This document shows positions 8,795 through 19,849 of a DNA stretch of 64,000 nt, one piece after another (the stretch's first letter is position 1; each line of letters opens with the position of its first letter). The position numbers and the translations under genes were made by a program. This DNA is from Zygaena filipendulae (Eukaryota > Arthropoda > Insecta > Lepidoptera > Zygaenidae), in contig OU015659.1 in NCBI GenBank assembly GCA_907165275.2, positions 972,501-1,036,500 on the forward strand. The letters run 5' to 3'. Under the pieces are notes generated by a model that was given only the letters and a program-made list of their open reading frames with translations, was not told the origin of the DNA and ran no database searches.

Positions 8795-10976
8795 GATAAG
8801 TATGACTGTATTAAAATGTATGATTAGCTTTAAGGATAATTTAATACCTACCTGAGGTAAGATGTATTCGTATCTAAATTAAGTAAAATGACCATTTCTT
8901 AAATCTAAATAAATAAATAAATAATCTATACTTACCGAATTTTCCGATCTTAAAACAATTAGACTTATCCCACCAAAAATGCGGATTCCGTGGTTTTACT
9001 GATAGGCAATAAAATAAACAAATCGAATTTTGATTGCTCTTATTGGTCTATAAAAAAGGGATACTTAATTGGTCAAAAAATTTTAATATAATATTAACAT
9101 GTTAGTCAGTGTAACTCCGTCTTTTTAATTAAGTTTATATCTAATCAATTTTAAAGCCGAATTGTACGATTCTAAACAAAGTATTTTTACCTGTTCGTTG
9201 AAAAATTGTTCTATATCTTCAACAACTACCAAGTTTATTGCAAAATGTGTCAAGTAATTGATTCTAACTAACGAAAAGTTAGTTACATATCATTTTTACT
9301 AGAAGATTTTGTCTGTAATCGTAGTTATTTTAACGAAAAAGTATCGTAATGTTTTATTTCAATCATGAAAATAACGATTATTTATCCGATCGCATTAAAA
9401 TAATAGTCTTTCATAAATAAATTATAGTTTATTAGTTATTTTCGCACTTTACCATTTTGCTTCATTACCGTCCGTTAAACTGTTTATTTTTACCCATTAC
9501 GTATTAAAAATTATTAACAAATTAACTTACACTGCGATAAGCATTATTAATTACCACATTTTGGTTACAATCTGTATCTAGATTCTAGACACGCGGCAGC
9601 GTGTCCAGCCAAGTTCAAAGATAAGGAACTGATGATGCAGCAGCCGTGTGTTTTATTTTCATAAAATTAAGTACCCAGTAAAAAAAATTACTTTAAAAAT
9701 AGCGTTGAAAATGTTAGAAAATTATTCTCATTTTCCACCATCGTCTGCATAGTTAGGGGCTGATGATATTTACGTACCGATGACGGTGTCACTGTAACAT
9801 TATACTATAGTCATTATCTGTATTTGGTGTTGTTATCGATGTTTTAATATAACTTTATTAGGAAATAGACCAAGTCATTGTATCTTCATTTATCTGTAAT
9901 TAAATATTTTGAGTTCAAGTGTGATATATTTTATGATTATCACTAATCATATAGAATTAAATTCGATAAAGTAAAAAGTAATTAGATATCTAAATGTAAA
10001 ATAAGTCAAAGCGGTATATTCTGTATTCGTGCAAAATGTCTGTGTACCAGATTCTAGGCGGAAAAAAAAATGTGTAAAATAATGGAAATTTAATATTAAG
10101 AGACTGAGAAAGAGTGTTCTAAAGTAAAAATTTTCAGAGAAATTACATGTACTGTTGGTAATTTTGTACGATTTAATTTTTTTGATCACAAATTACATAC
10201 AAAAATTACAATTTATATCGGTATGTACCTACTATATTATGTAACTCAACTAGAGATTTCTTTCTCAAACGGTTTAATTCTCAAATGTATTCTGTATTTT
10301 ATGCAAAATATGTACGATTGCTACGCAGGTGAAATCACCGTCAGATATTGATTGAAATTGATTTAGTTCTACTAAATCTAAATACACATAGAATTAAAAT
10401 TAGTCAGCGAAAATTCACTAATACTTTGTACTTTGTACTTGCAGACTTTTGTGTCAAACTGTCTATTGAGTTAAACTATAAAACTACTAGAGTTTTTAAG
10501 TAGGTACTTATTGTATCATTATGTTCCATAATTACAATAGTACCTTAATATAATTTATCGATGTTACAGCTTAATGTCATATAGCTTAACGCGTGTACTG
10601 ACGGGGCTTCACTAGCGAACTGAAAGCTGTGGTATTTCAAGCGACGCAAAGGGTCGCATTATAAAAGCCATTTTGTGGCCCTCTTGGGCCAACCCTGTCT
10701 GTCTTTAGAACTGTTAGAGTTTTAAAAGCTCATAGTAAAACCTCAGAGTGTTTGTTATTTGGAGAAAAAAAAACTAGTCATTATTAGGGCCGAATTTATC
10801 GCTTATAAATTTAACTGTTGCCAAAGTTTTTTTTATTCGTATTTATTAGCGGAATAAGTGAGTTTCAGAGGGAGAGAAAATGCAAAGGTTTTGAGGCTTT
10901 CGCAGGCGATCATCTTGCGGATAGGCAGGCGAGCATATTAATGTATTAGCCAATTTCACCATCTTAAAAAGTTATC
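8795..10976. other. AT-rich intergenic or intronic DNA, no gene seen
   Basis: It contains A/T runs and an AAATAAATAAATAAATAAT stretch near 8908. No reliable ORF, RNA gene or recognisable transposon end was found. A somewhat GC-richer patch at 10580-10700 has no clear frame. Confidence 0.4.
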
Positions 10977-11466
10977 GCTATAGAAAACTAAGGAAGTTAT
11001 CGCCATATCACGATCACGCCATATCACACAAAATCGGATCGAACGGTCCAGTACTCGGCATTTAGTTTCCGAGATATAAGAAGTTTTGTAAAGTTAGGTG
11101 AAAATATGCTTCCGCGATTTGAATTAATTATTAACAAATGCCTAATTATCTACAATTTCATATATCTCATGCAATCTACAATAATATAAAAAATCTATAT
11201 GTACTTAACTAGCAAGAAGAAGTGTGTTTTTTTTCTTTTTACTCAAAGTTTTAAAATGCTTTTTCTCAAATTAAGCTTTTTAAGAATTTCAACTTCCAAT
11301 GTCTGATAAAAAAATTATGTGCCAGTTTTGTTACTACCAATTGACTAGAATACCAAATTTAGTCTTAACTCAATATTCCACAACTGGACTCTTTTTGCTT
11401 GGACGCCTATATTTCCATATTTAGTGATCACGGGACATGACGAGGAGTTCCTTAGTTTTCTGTAGC
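10977..11466. mobile_element. ~490-bp element with 19-bp terminal inverted repeats
   Basis: Ends GCTATAGAAAACTAAGGAA and TTCCTTAGTTTTCTGTAGC are near-complementary. The terminus recurs at about 43486 (CATAGAAAACTAAGGAAC). The interior 11355-11415 matches part of the left arm of the foldback at 31268-31817 (AGTCTTAACTCAAT .. TTGCTTGGACGCCTA), so the two are related. Non-coding. Confidence 0.5.
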
Positions 11467-11609
11467 TTAAAAATTGACAACTTGGCTTAGGGAGCAGAGC
11501 CCTGATTCACTATGCTCATAACACGCTGCGTTACGCTGACGCGCCACTAAAATTGAATACCAATTTGTGAGTTTTTTGCCATGTTTTTGGTTATAGAGAT
11601 CTATGTATT

Positions 11610-11838
11610 TAGTCCGTCTTGTAGATTAATAAAAAATAATAGACCCGTATTGTTTGCTTTTTCAATTTATTGAAAAAATACTAAGATAAAACGCATTAAA
11701 GTTAAGGAGTGTCTTGACGTCATAACGTGCTATAAACTGTAGCACGGCGTGACTACGTGACGTTATTTTTTGATTACCTACGTAAAAAATGAAAAAATAC
11801 GCGTCCAATATTTTTTATTAATCCACAAGACGGACTAA
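11610..11838. mobile_element. family B MITE, short diverged copy
   Basis: The core ends AGTCCGTCTTGTAGATTA and CTACAAGACGGACT-like sequence are present. They enclose a shortened interior with AAACGCATTAAAGTTAAGGA and a GTGACGTTATTTTTTGATTA block. The outer GGGATGTTGAC ends are missing. Confidence 0.65.
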
Positions 11839-12596
11839 AAATTAAAATTTGGCTGACAAGCCCATTCTTATAGCTACTACAATTGTGTGTATTTTGTTAT
11901 TTAGCAACGATGGTTGTAGAACTGGTGAAGGTGACTTGCCTATAGCCGTGTACTTGTGATCGATCATGACGTGAAGATGCTGAATGCTCTAAGTACGAAG
12001 TCGTAATTTAATCGATTGTATTTGAAGAATTATAATATTTAATGTATAACGAATTTATTTATCAGTGCTTTAAGTATCTAAATACGTTACAAAGGATTTT
12101 GAAAATTTTATCGCTACTTTTAAATAAATAAAATAAAATAATTAATTGTTATGTTATGTGGCTTTAAAAGAAATAATAATGAAGCCGTGCCAAAATTATT
12201 TTTTGGGTATACAGCGTATCTTAAGTTACTTAATTTTAATTTAAAATTAAGATTACCAGGAAAATAACAATCATTAGGTGCTTAGGTATTAATTCAAATA
12301 AAAACCAATTAATGTTTTCAAATGAATAAATACCGTAGTTAATGATGACTAAATTAAATTGTTACTTTTTATTTAATTTAAAGACTCCGAATCGGAATTT
12401 AAATAGGAATGCACTAAGGTCATTGGCATATTTTTTTATTACATGCTATTTATATCAATTCATTTAAATGGGTATAGTTTTTTATTAATATTTGCTATTA
12501 CTATATATGATGCATACTAAAACTACATTATTATGTTAGGGGGAAATTTAGAAAAGTGAAAAATGGAACTTACCTTATACATAGTACACCGAAAAC

Positions 12597-12685
12597 CTTT
12601 CGCGACCAAGCTTGTACACTGCACAAGCTTGGTGGCGAAAGCTTCGTAATTTTGCTATTGTACAATGTACAGTAGCAAAATTACG
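12597..12685. other. two adjacent hairpins
   Basis: Hairpin 1 (12597-12641) pairs CTTTCGCGACCAAGCTTGT with ACAAGCTTGGTGGCGAAAG around a tiny loop. Hairpin 2 (12645-12685) pairs CGTAATTTTGCTATTGTAC with GTACAGTAGCAAAATTACG. They are separated by only three bases. No gene or target duplication is seen. Confidence 0.7.
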
Positions 12686-13227
12686 ATGATTCGAAATACG
12701 CGCACACAATCATACACACACAAAAGAGAACAAAAATCTAACAAACAATAATTTGCATCTCACCGGAAATTTTGTATAAGATCGAGTAAGTGGACTACGT
12801 AGGTAGGTACATTTTTTCAAATCTCTAGCTGCCAGACTTGCCGACACCGTCGACGTCATTTCACTTTTCTATTTACACGCTGTATAAAAAAATTCTCGAA
12901 GAAGACATTCCGCTCGCTAGGCTTTGTATGTTACTATGTGTTAACTTATATTTATTGCCAAATAAATACAATATTATACTTACCCATAGCTAAAATGTGA
13001 AACGCATGTTAAATGTTAGCAAATAAGAGTGTATTGCAAAGGTATCATTGGTCGCTTATACGAGGTACATTATAATGTATTATATTTGTTATCTATTTAT
13101 CTTTCTCTTTCTGATATTATATTAGTTTCTGAGTTCAAAGTTATAGAACTGTATCACTCCAAGCTTTTACCGCTCGCTGTCGTCATTGGTAAGATGTTTA
13201 ATATTATGTTACTGAGGTATAAGTAAT

Positions 13228-13551
13228 GGGCATGTTGACTAATTTTTATTTTTTAGTCCGTCTTGTAGATTATTAAAAAATATTGGACACGTATTTTTTC
13301 TCTTCTTACGTAATCAAAAAATAACGGCGATATATTGAGTTGAAATTTCGCGTGACGTCACTATTCTGACAGTTTGTATGGCTGTTTTGCGGTTAGTGAC
13401 GTCACGACCTCCTCATCCTAAACTTTAAAGCGCTTTATCTCTGTATATTTTAATTTATTTAAAAAAGCAAAAAATACGTGTCTATTGTTTTTTTTATTTT
13501 CTAACTGACGGACTAATTAGAATTTTGATTTTCAATAGTAGTCAACATCCC
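13228..13551 (-). mobile_element. family B MITE, copy 1
   Basis: It runs GGGCATGTTGACTAATTTTT, AGTCCGTCTTGTAGATTATT, a GCGTGACGTCACTATTCTG box, AGTGACGTCACGACC, GACGGACTAATTAG, and ends AGTAGTCAACATCCC. It faces copy 2 across a ~59-bp spacer. Orientation signs for family B are relative only: + means the GGGATGTTGACTAC end is on the left. Confidence 0.85.
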
Positions 13552-13610
13552 TATTACTTGCGAGTTTTCAATATCACAAAGTACGCGTGAATTGTAAAGT
13601 CCATTCAATA

Positions 13611-13930
13611 GGGATGTTGACTGCTTTTCGAAATCAAAATTCTAATTAGTCCGTCAGTTAGAAAATTAAAAAACAATAGACACGTATTTATTTGTTTTTT
13701 CAAATAAATTAAAATATACAGCGATAAAGCGCGTTAAAGTTTAGGGTGAGGACTGAGGGGGTCGTGACTTTAGTAACCGCCAAAACCGCCATACAAACTG
13801 TCCTGTTAGTGACGTCACACGAAATTTCAACTCAATATATCACCGTTATTTTTTGATTACGTAAAGAAATTAAAAATACGTGTCCATTATTTTTTATTGA
13901 TCTACAAGACGGACTAAAAAAAAATTAGTG
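13611..13930 (+). mobile_element. family B MITE, copy 2 (inverted relative to copy 1)
   Basis: It starts GGGATGTTGACTGC and contains TTAGTCCGTCAGTTAGAAAA, AAAGCGCGTTAAAGTTTAGG, GTGACGTCACACGAAATTTC and CTACAAGACGGACT. The right outer end is eroded. One of the two TGACGTCA boxes is degenerate (GTCGTGACTTTAG). Confidence 0.8.
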
Positions 13931-14240
13931 ATTAGGGTTCGTGAAACGACATTTTAAAATGATGATTTTGGTGGCGGGAATTACCTGATTTTATTGTTAC
14001 AATCGGATGCTCAGAAACTATAACATATTATACTATATCCCATTAAAAGTATAAGTCAGATATTATCTAAATTAGTTATGTCCCACGCTCTATTCACTGT
14101 GATAAATAACATGTACCTATACCTACTGTAAGAAAAATATCAAGATTTTAATCTAGATCCTACACTATAAACCTATTGAATATTTAACTAATCAGTTACT
14201 ACTTTTTGCTATCATCAAAACCTGTTTTGATCATTTACAT

Positions 14241-14595
14241 CAGAGGTTCCCATACTTTTTATTCTCATAGACCCCTTTAAACCTTTTCCTGGATCTGGTG
14301 GACTCCCTGCAGCTATTACATTTACTAACCTACTTCCGAAACCCGAAAAAAGTATATGTCTATTGTCTATGGCAATCTGTGTTGTGGCTATTTTTCAATC
14401 AACAAAAACAATTGCTGAGCTTCTTATAATATTGTCTGCCTATATTCATAGAAGTCAAGTCGGGTCACCTAATACATTATTATAGACCCCCGTTAACGAG
14501 TTGTGGACCCCCATTTTTTTTCCACGCAAGCGTAGACCCCTGTCGGGCTCCCGTGGACCCCTGGGGGTCCACCTGGACCCCTTTGGGAATCAATG
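14241..14595. mobile_element. hAT-like MITE with 8-bp duplication ATTTACAT
   Basis: The ends are CAGAGGTTCCCA and TGGGAATCAATG. The identical octamer ATTTACAT lies on both sides (14233-14240 and 14596-14603). CAG-type ends plus an 8-bp duplication fit hAT. The interior holds repeated GGACCCC and TAGACCCC motifs and no ORF. Confidence 0.8.
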
Positions 14596-14884
14596 ATTTA
14601 CATGATTAGAAGAGCATTGTGTTAACATCCTGCTAAAAGAAACTATCATAGTTTAACTTTGTATTGTGTTGGAACTTAAATACCTATACAGGGGGCCGAT
14701 CGCACTATTTCATGACGGCATTGGCAAAACAAAACCTTTCGAACGTCAATTATTTTTTACTAAGATAAAACCGTGAAATGTCATAGAGTTTTTTGATTTC
14801 TTTTCCCCTGACTCTTGTACAAGTTCGGTCAAAGATTAACCGACGTTATCTTCTAAATAGGAATTGAATCGTCATCCTTATACC

Positions 14885-15085
14885 CACTAATACATACTTA
14901 TTTAAAAGGCGAAAGTGAGTTTGTTTGTTCGTTACGCTTTCACGCCTCAACGGCTCAACGGATCATAATGAAATTTTGCATACACGTTGTCAGGGATACA
15001 GAGAAGGGCATAGAGTACTTTGTATCCCGGAATCCCGTGGGAACTCCGAAATTACCGCGGGTGAAACCGCGAAGAACAGCTAGTC
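14885..15085 (-). repeat. CCCGCGG-type dispersed repeat
   Basis: In reverse: AAAGGCGAAAGTGAGTTTGT, CGTTACGCTTTCACGCCTCA, AAATTTTGCATACACGTTGT, TATCCCGGAATCCCGTGGGA and GAACAGCTAGT. A full-length-looking copy. Confidence 0.75.
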
Positions 15086-15479
15086 TTTAAAATAATGAGA
15101 GCGACATGAAATGCGCTTAAAATATTATTTTAATATTTGTCGTTTCAAAGGTTTTGTTTTGATAATGGCTGACTTGTGTGTGTGTGATAGATAGTCAACG
15201 ATATTACAACAATAAGTTTTGCTACGGTATGGACTAAAATGAATTGAGAACAATTTGCGAAGCTCTGTCGGCATTTATCGTAATTCGTGTAATATAATAT
15301 TTGTCTCATTTATATTTGTAACTTTTTTATTGTAATATCATTGGAGATTACTGGGTCTACCTACTATAATAATAATCGTAGACTACCAATTCGATTACTT
15401 CTAACGATATGTAGGTCCGCATGCTCGATTATAGTATACAGAAATATAAGTACTTAACTAATGGGCATAAGCCCACTAC

Positions 15480-15758
15480 ACACTTATTACACTAATTCCA
15501 ACTTCACTTCCAATTTAAGAATCTAAATCAGATACAATTTAGAATCAGTGAGTGAGAAAGAGAGAGCGAGTAATCACACTACACTAAATTGTACCCTAAA
15601 TCGACTAATCTAAGGTACATTTTAATGTAGTAGGATCACTCGCTCTCTCGCTCTCTCTCTCACTCACTGATTCTAAATTGGAACCAACTTAGAAACTTCG
15701 ATTACACCTTCCGATTTCCTAGATTGGTGTCTGACAAATTGTAAAGTGTAATAAGTGT
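15480..15758. repeat. 279-bp foldback with (GA)n arms
   Basis: The outer arms ACACTTATTACACT (15480-15493) and AGTGTAATAAGTGT (15745-15758) are perfect complements. Inner arms (15535-15572 and 15638-15680) pair CAATTTAGAATCAGTGAGTG.. and its GA-rich continuation with a CT-rich complement ending CACTGATTCTAAATTG. Consistent with a foldback or MITE. Confidence 0.7.
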
Positions 15759-15817
15759 TTACATAATCAGATAGGTAAATGGTTGTTGTTGAAAGGATAT
15801 TGGCCGAATCGTTAATA

Positions 15818-16052
15818 GGACGCAGATAAGCAATAACATGTTAACCCACAAAATTAAGTTACCTATTCAGAACGATTTATTGAGAGTTAGGGAACGTTTT
15901 TTAATTATGTGTTTACCTTATTACATTGTTTAAGTATGTAACTAAATATTGAACATAAAAAATGTTGACAGAAAATGACGCTATAATTTTAAAACACGAT
16001 TTACTCAAAATTTCTCCAGTGTGGGTTAATACACTATTGCTTATCTATGTCC
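15818..16052 (-). mobile_element. family A MITE, copy 1
   Basis: 235 bp, starting GGACGCAGATAAGCAATAAC and ending TTGCTTATCTATGTCC. The 4-bp duplication AATA lies at 15814-15817 and 16053-16056. Interior landmarks include GTGTTTACCTTATTACATTG and GAACGATTTATTGAGAGTTA. + is defined here as the orientation starting GGACATAG. Confidence 0.95.
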
Positions 16053-16699
16053 AATAGTACTTATCTATTTGAAAATTTGAGATCAATCGTTTTTTTATTT
16101 GTATACATACTTACCTACATATATGATACATGAACAAATATTATGAGCTAAATATTATATAATATAATATGCAGGTACGGTAAAGTTATGAATTGTCTTT
16201 TGTTTAAAATTTAAATTTTATTCAGAAATCTAATATCACAGTGAATATTACTTATTATTTATTTTATTCATCCAGTTGTATAAATGTTTTTTAGTCCTAA
16301 AACAGTATCGAATGATGACAGTTATCTTTAGATTTTTATAGCTAAACTAGGACTTTCAAAGGGTATTTTGTATAAGAGCTGAAAACTTGAAAATGCGCGA
16401 AAACTGTCATCGTTTGAATTAGATGTATTATATAATAAAAAGTTTACAGTTCAAAGTAATAACATACTAGTTTAATTTTTAATAATATTTGACAAACAAA
16501 AAAATATATCATTACTATATCGACAGTGTTTTATATTGTTATATTTTATTTTTTAATTTGTGACTGTGCTGTTTTATATCTCATAATATATTTTATACGA
16601 ATGTCTCTATAAATAAAATTGTGGACGAAATAAAATTGTTGTCAATGTCGACTACATACAGCCTAACTTGAATCTCGATCGATTGTCGATATATTCGTA

Positions 16700-17263
16700 A
16701 CTAGCTGTTGCCTGCGGTTTCACCCTCATAAATTCCGGGATAAAAAGTACCCTATGTCCCTTCTCTGTGCCCTCGACAACGTGTATGCAAAATTTCATGA
16801 TGATCGGTAGAGCCGTTAGGGCGTGGAAGCGTAACCAACAAACAAACTCACTTTCACATTCATTATAAACTAGCTGTGCCCCGCGGTTTCACCCGCGGTA
16901 ATTTCGGAGTTCCCGCGGGAATTCCGGGATAAAAAGTACCCTATATCCTTCTCTGTGCCCCTGACAACGTGCATGCCAAATTTTATCCAAATCCGTTCAG
17001 CCGTTTTTGCGTGTTTGAGTAACAAACATCCACACTTTCACATTTATAATACTCGTAGGACTAGCTGTGCCCCGCGGTTTCACCCGTGGTAATTTCGAAG
17101 TTCCCGCGAGCATTCCCGGATAAAAAGTGCCCTATGTCCTTCTCTGTACCCCTGACAACGTGCGTGCCAAATTTCATCCAAATCCGTTCAGCCGTTTTTG
17201 CGTGATTGAGTAACAGACATCAAAAAAAACAACACTTTCACATTTATAATATTAGTAGAATTT
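16700..17263 (+). repeat. three CCCGCGG-type repeats in tandem
   Basis: Copies start at 16700, 16869 and 17060 in the same orientation, each with ACTAGCTGT.., GATAAAAAGT and a CATT-ATAA-type tail. Copy 1 is shorter and lacks part of the head. Each new copy begins in the AT-rich tail of the one before, suggesting serial insertion at the tail. Confidence 0.8.
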
Positions 17264-17462
17264 AATAGTAAGGATTCCCTAGCCTAGATATGCCTATAAT
17301 TCTGAAACCTCCTGTTACCAGCTTGCCACCAACTCAAATCCCCAAGAGGTAAGACTACTTCTGTGTTAAATCCTTTACAGTTCTACGTGGAGACGAAATT
17401 AAGTTATTGCCATTCATAAAGATTAATATATGTAGTTTTCTTATTCTACTATGGGTCGTAAA

Positions 17463-17923
17463 TAGGGTTGCCATCCGTCCGGGTTTTCCCGGACAGGGTC
17501 AGGCTTTTCTTGTGTGTCCGGGGAAGTCCGGGGAGGACAAATAGTTGATTCGATAGAATCCACTGAGCTAGACCGAAAACTGTCTCAAGCATTATTCTTA
17601 CGAAATATAATTTGAAAAAAGTACAACAGCTGTGTGGTTTTATAACTACTTACTTTAGACAAGGAGATATTTTGAGCAAAATTGGCAATAGTGATAAAAA
17701 AAGCAATGTACCTAGCCTATTATAGCTAGTGCCTAGGATATCATTCGGTTGCTACATTATGTAGGTAGCCTAGCACACAAAAAATTAGGTTTAGTTTACT
17801 TAATAAAAAATTATATCCCCGCATTTTTAATTGCGTCCGGGGTTTTTTCCCCTTAATGTCTCAATAGTCAGGGTTTTTTAGTCTGCTGATCCTCGTTTCA
17901 AGGATTTGGATATGGCAACCCTG
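17463..17923. mobile_element. hAT-like MITE with GGGTTGCCAT ends
   Basis: The left end TAGGGTTGCCATCCGTCCGG and right end GGATATGGCAACCCTG are terminal inverted repeats. Flanks GTCGTAAA (17455-17462) and GTCGTACC (17924-17931) match at 6 of 8 positions, a decayed 8-bp duplication. The interior has CCGGGG blocks near each end and no ORF. Confidence 0.75.
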
Positions 17924-17965
17924 GTCGTACCTAGATAAATTGTGTATCACGTATCGTTATTGACT

Positions 17966-18044
17966 ACACCGTTGGCGCAGTGGTGAGTGAACCTGACTGC
18001 TACGCTGTCGCGGGTTCGACCCACCCATCAGGGTATAACCACAG
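17966..18044 (+). repeat. tRNA-derived SINE-like sequence
   Basis: The A-box GTTGGCGCAGTGG and B-box GGGTTCGACCC are well preserved at tRNA-like spacing. It directly abuts the minus-strand ORF at 18046-18207. Confidence 0.55.
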
Positions 18045-18045
18045 C

Positions 18046-18207
18046 TCAGGTATAAGTATTGCTATTGATTAATTGTAAAAGTTCCCTTTCATTATCTTCT
18101 CTTTCACTGTTAAGTTGTGCACACAAGTCCTTGGAAACCCTTAATTCCTGCAAAACCAGTTGAAGCTTAGACTCCTCCTGGCGAGCCTGAGCCTTACGGG
18201 TCATCAT
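18046..18207 (-). CDS. small ORF, charged coiled-coil-like peptide
   Basis: ATG ATG start (18202-18207) to TGA (18046-18048), 53 residues: MMTRKAQARQEESKLQLVLQ.. followed by an E/L/R-rich stretch. Leucines at heptad-like spacing and dense Glu/Arg/Gln suggest an amphipathic helix, and codon use is coding-like. It may be the surviving N-terminus of a gag-like or transposon protein or a 5' coding exon. Nothing downstream continues it. Confidence 0.35.
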   Translation of the reverse strand: MMTRKAQARQEESKLQLVLQELRVSKDLCAQLNSEREDNERELLQLINSNTYT

Positions 18208-18677
18208 TGTGTACTTTAAGTGTGAAATTATACCAAAAAATAAGCCAAAGACTTGTATCGCAATAAGTGTCGGGTATAGTTTCTAGGTTAACGGTCAATT
18301 ATATTATTCGATAAAAATATATAATTTACGCTTAAAATATAAGTTACAATAGAATATTATAATTAAAGAACACGAAAACTAGTTAATTTAGTCTTTACTT
18401 GGTCAAAACAAAGAAAAAAACATTTAAATTATGACTTAAAAACTACCTGTCACTCTCAAGTATCAAATTCTTGCAAATCACAACAATTTTGAATGAACTT
18501 TGAATTTTATAACTGACTGATGAACGTACACAACATGTGTTTACTCTGAGACTGGGTGTTTAGCAAGTATGTATTATAAGTATTAAGTAAGTACCTATTA
18601 TGTATTTACAAAAAAAAAGTGTAATTATTAGAACGAAGTTCTTTATCGCACGGTACGGATATAAGTAAAAATTCATT

Positions 18678-18775
18678 TACCGTCACGCCGTTATACGGCT
18701 GCTCTACGGAAAAATAAAACAACTGTAATTTTTTTTTAAATGAGTTTTTTTTCGTATTTTTGCCTCATTAACGGA
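18678..18775 (+). repeat. unnamed dispersed repeat, copy 1
   Basis: CGGCTGCTCTACGGAAAAA.. followed by AACTGTA, a T-run, and ATGAGTTTTTTTTCGTATTT recurs at 38046-38140 with few changes. No coding frame. Confidence 0.6.
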
Positions 18776-19021
18776 CATAATTAGTTAAAATAATTAATAA
18801 TATAATAATTATAGGTAATTAGTTTAATCGAAAAAACTTCGTTCTAACCAAATGGTTCATGACACTCACGCATTTTTTATTATTTCAGTTGTTTAGTACC
18901 TACCCATTCTAGTTGAGTACCAGATGGCACTGTGTGATAATGTTCAAGCATTATTATTGCTACTCTGTGACCAGTTGGATAACGCTGTGCTGTCTAGGTC
19001 AGTTTTATTAGTCTGAACAAT

Positions 19022-19333
19022 GGGCTAGTTGACTATTTTGTTTTTTAGTTTTTTTCTTTTTTTACGTAATCAAAAAATAACGCCGATACATTGACAAATT
19101 CACGTGACAAAAATCCGGTGCAGTTTATATGGGAGCTTGTAGCGGTTATTGACGTCACGAGCCCCCTAAACTTTATCTCTGTATATTTGTGTTAATTTGA
19201 AAAAGCAAAAAGTACGTGTCTATTGGTTTTTGTTTTCTAACTGGCGTGGACAGATTAATTAGGGGCCCGTTTGCCCCCTATGACATAAAAAAAAAAAATT
19301 AGAATTTTGTTTTTCAAAAGTCGTCGACATCTC
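19022..19333 (-). mobile_element. family B MITE, diverged copy
   Basis: It starts GGGCTAGTTGACTATTTTG and retains AATCAAAAAATAACGCCGAT, TTGACGTCACGAGCCCCCTA and a final TTTTCAAAAGTCGTCGACAT. The region at 19260-19290 carries an insertion with GGGGCCC and an A-run. Confidence 0.65.
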
Positions 19334-19849
19334 TGCTACTCTGAGCTACTAACTACCGCGCCGCGTCTTTTAGAATGATGCTAATTGCTAATTTTTTTTT
19401 TTAATAGTTGAAACTGTTATGCGCTGTACAATCAATACCCATTACTGTAAAATCCATATATCGTTTATCAATGTTTTGATGTTTAAAAAAAAATATTTAG
19501 GCAGAAGTTTCAATAGAAGAAACGATGTATGGTAAAAAAAAGTTGGTCGTAGCAAAACTAAGGGCAGGGGGCCTGCCTGCATAGTGCATAGTAACGCCCT
19601 CTATGGTAACTGCCGAGGCAACATTGAATGACCAATGATTGGCATTTGCCAGACATAGGCGCAACTTTTAGTTGATATAAAGTAGGAAGATAGATGGCAC
19701 AAATATAAATCTATTCAATGGCTTTTAACTTTATGATCTACTTTTGTTAGATAAAAAAAAACAAAGTAATGAAATCGGTCAAACAATGTAGTCAGAATGG
19801 AGATGTTAATAATAGAGCTTTAGGTAGTTTCATTCAAAATCCCATTCGG

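Noticed and set aside
17966..18044. Possible functional tRNA gene
   Set aside because: A- and B-boxes are present, but the acceptor and anticodon stems do not pair, so a SINE is more likely.
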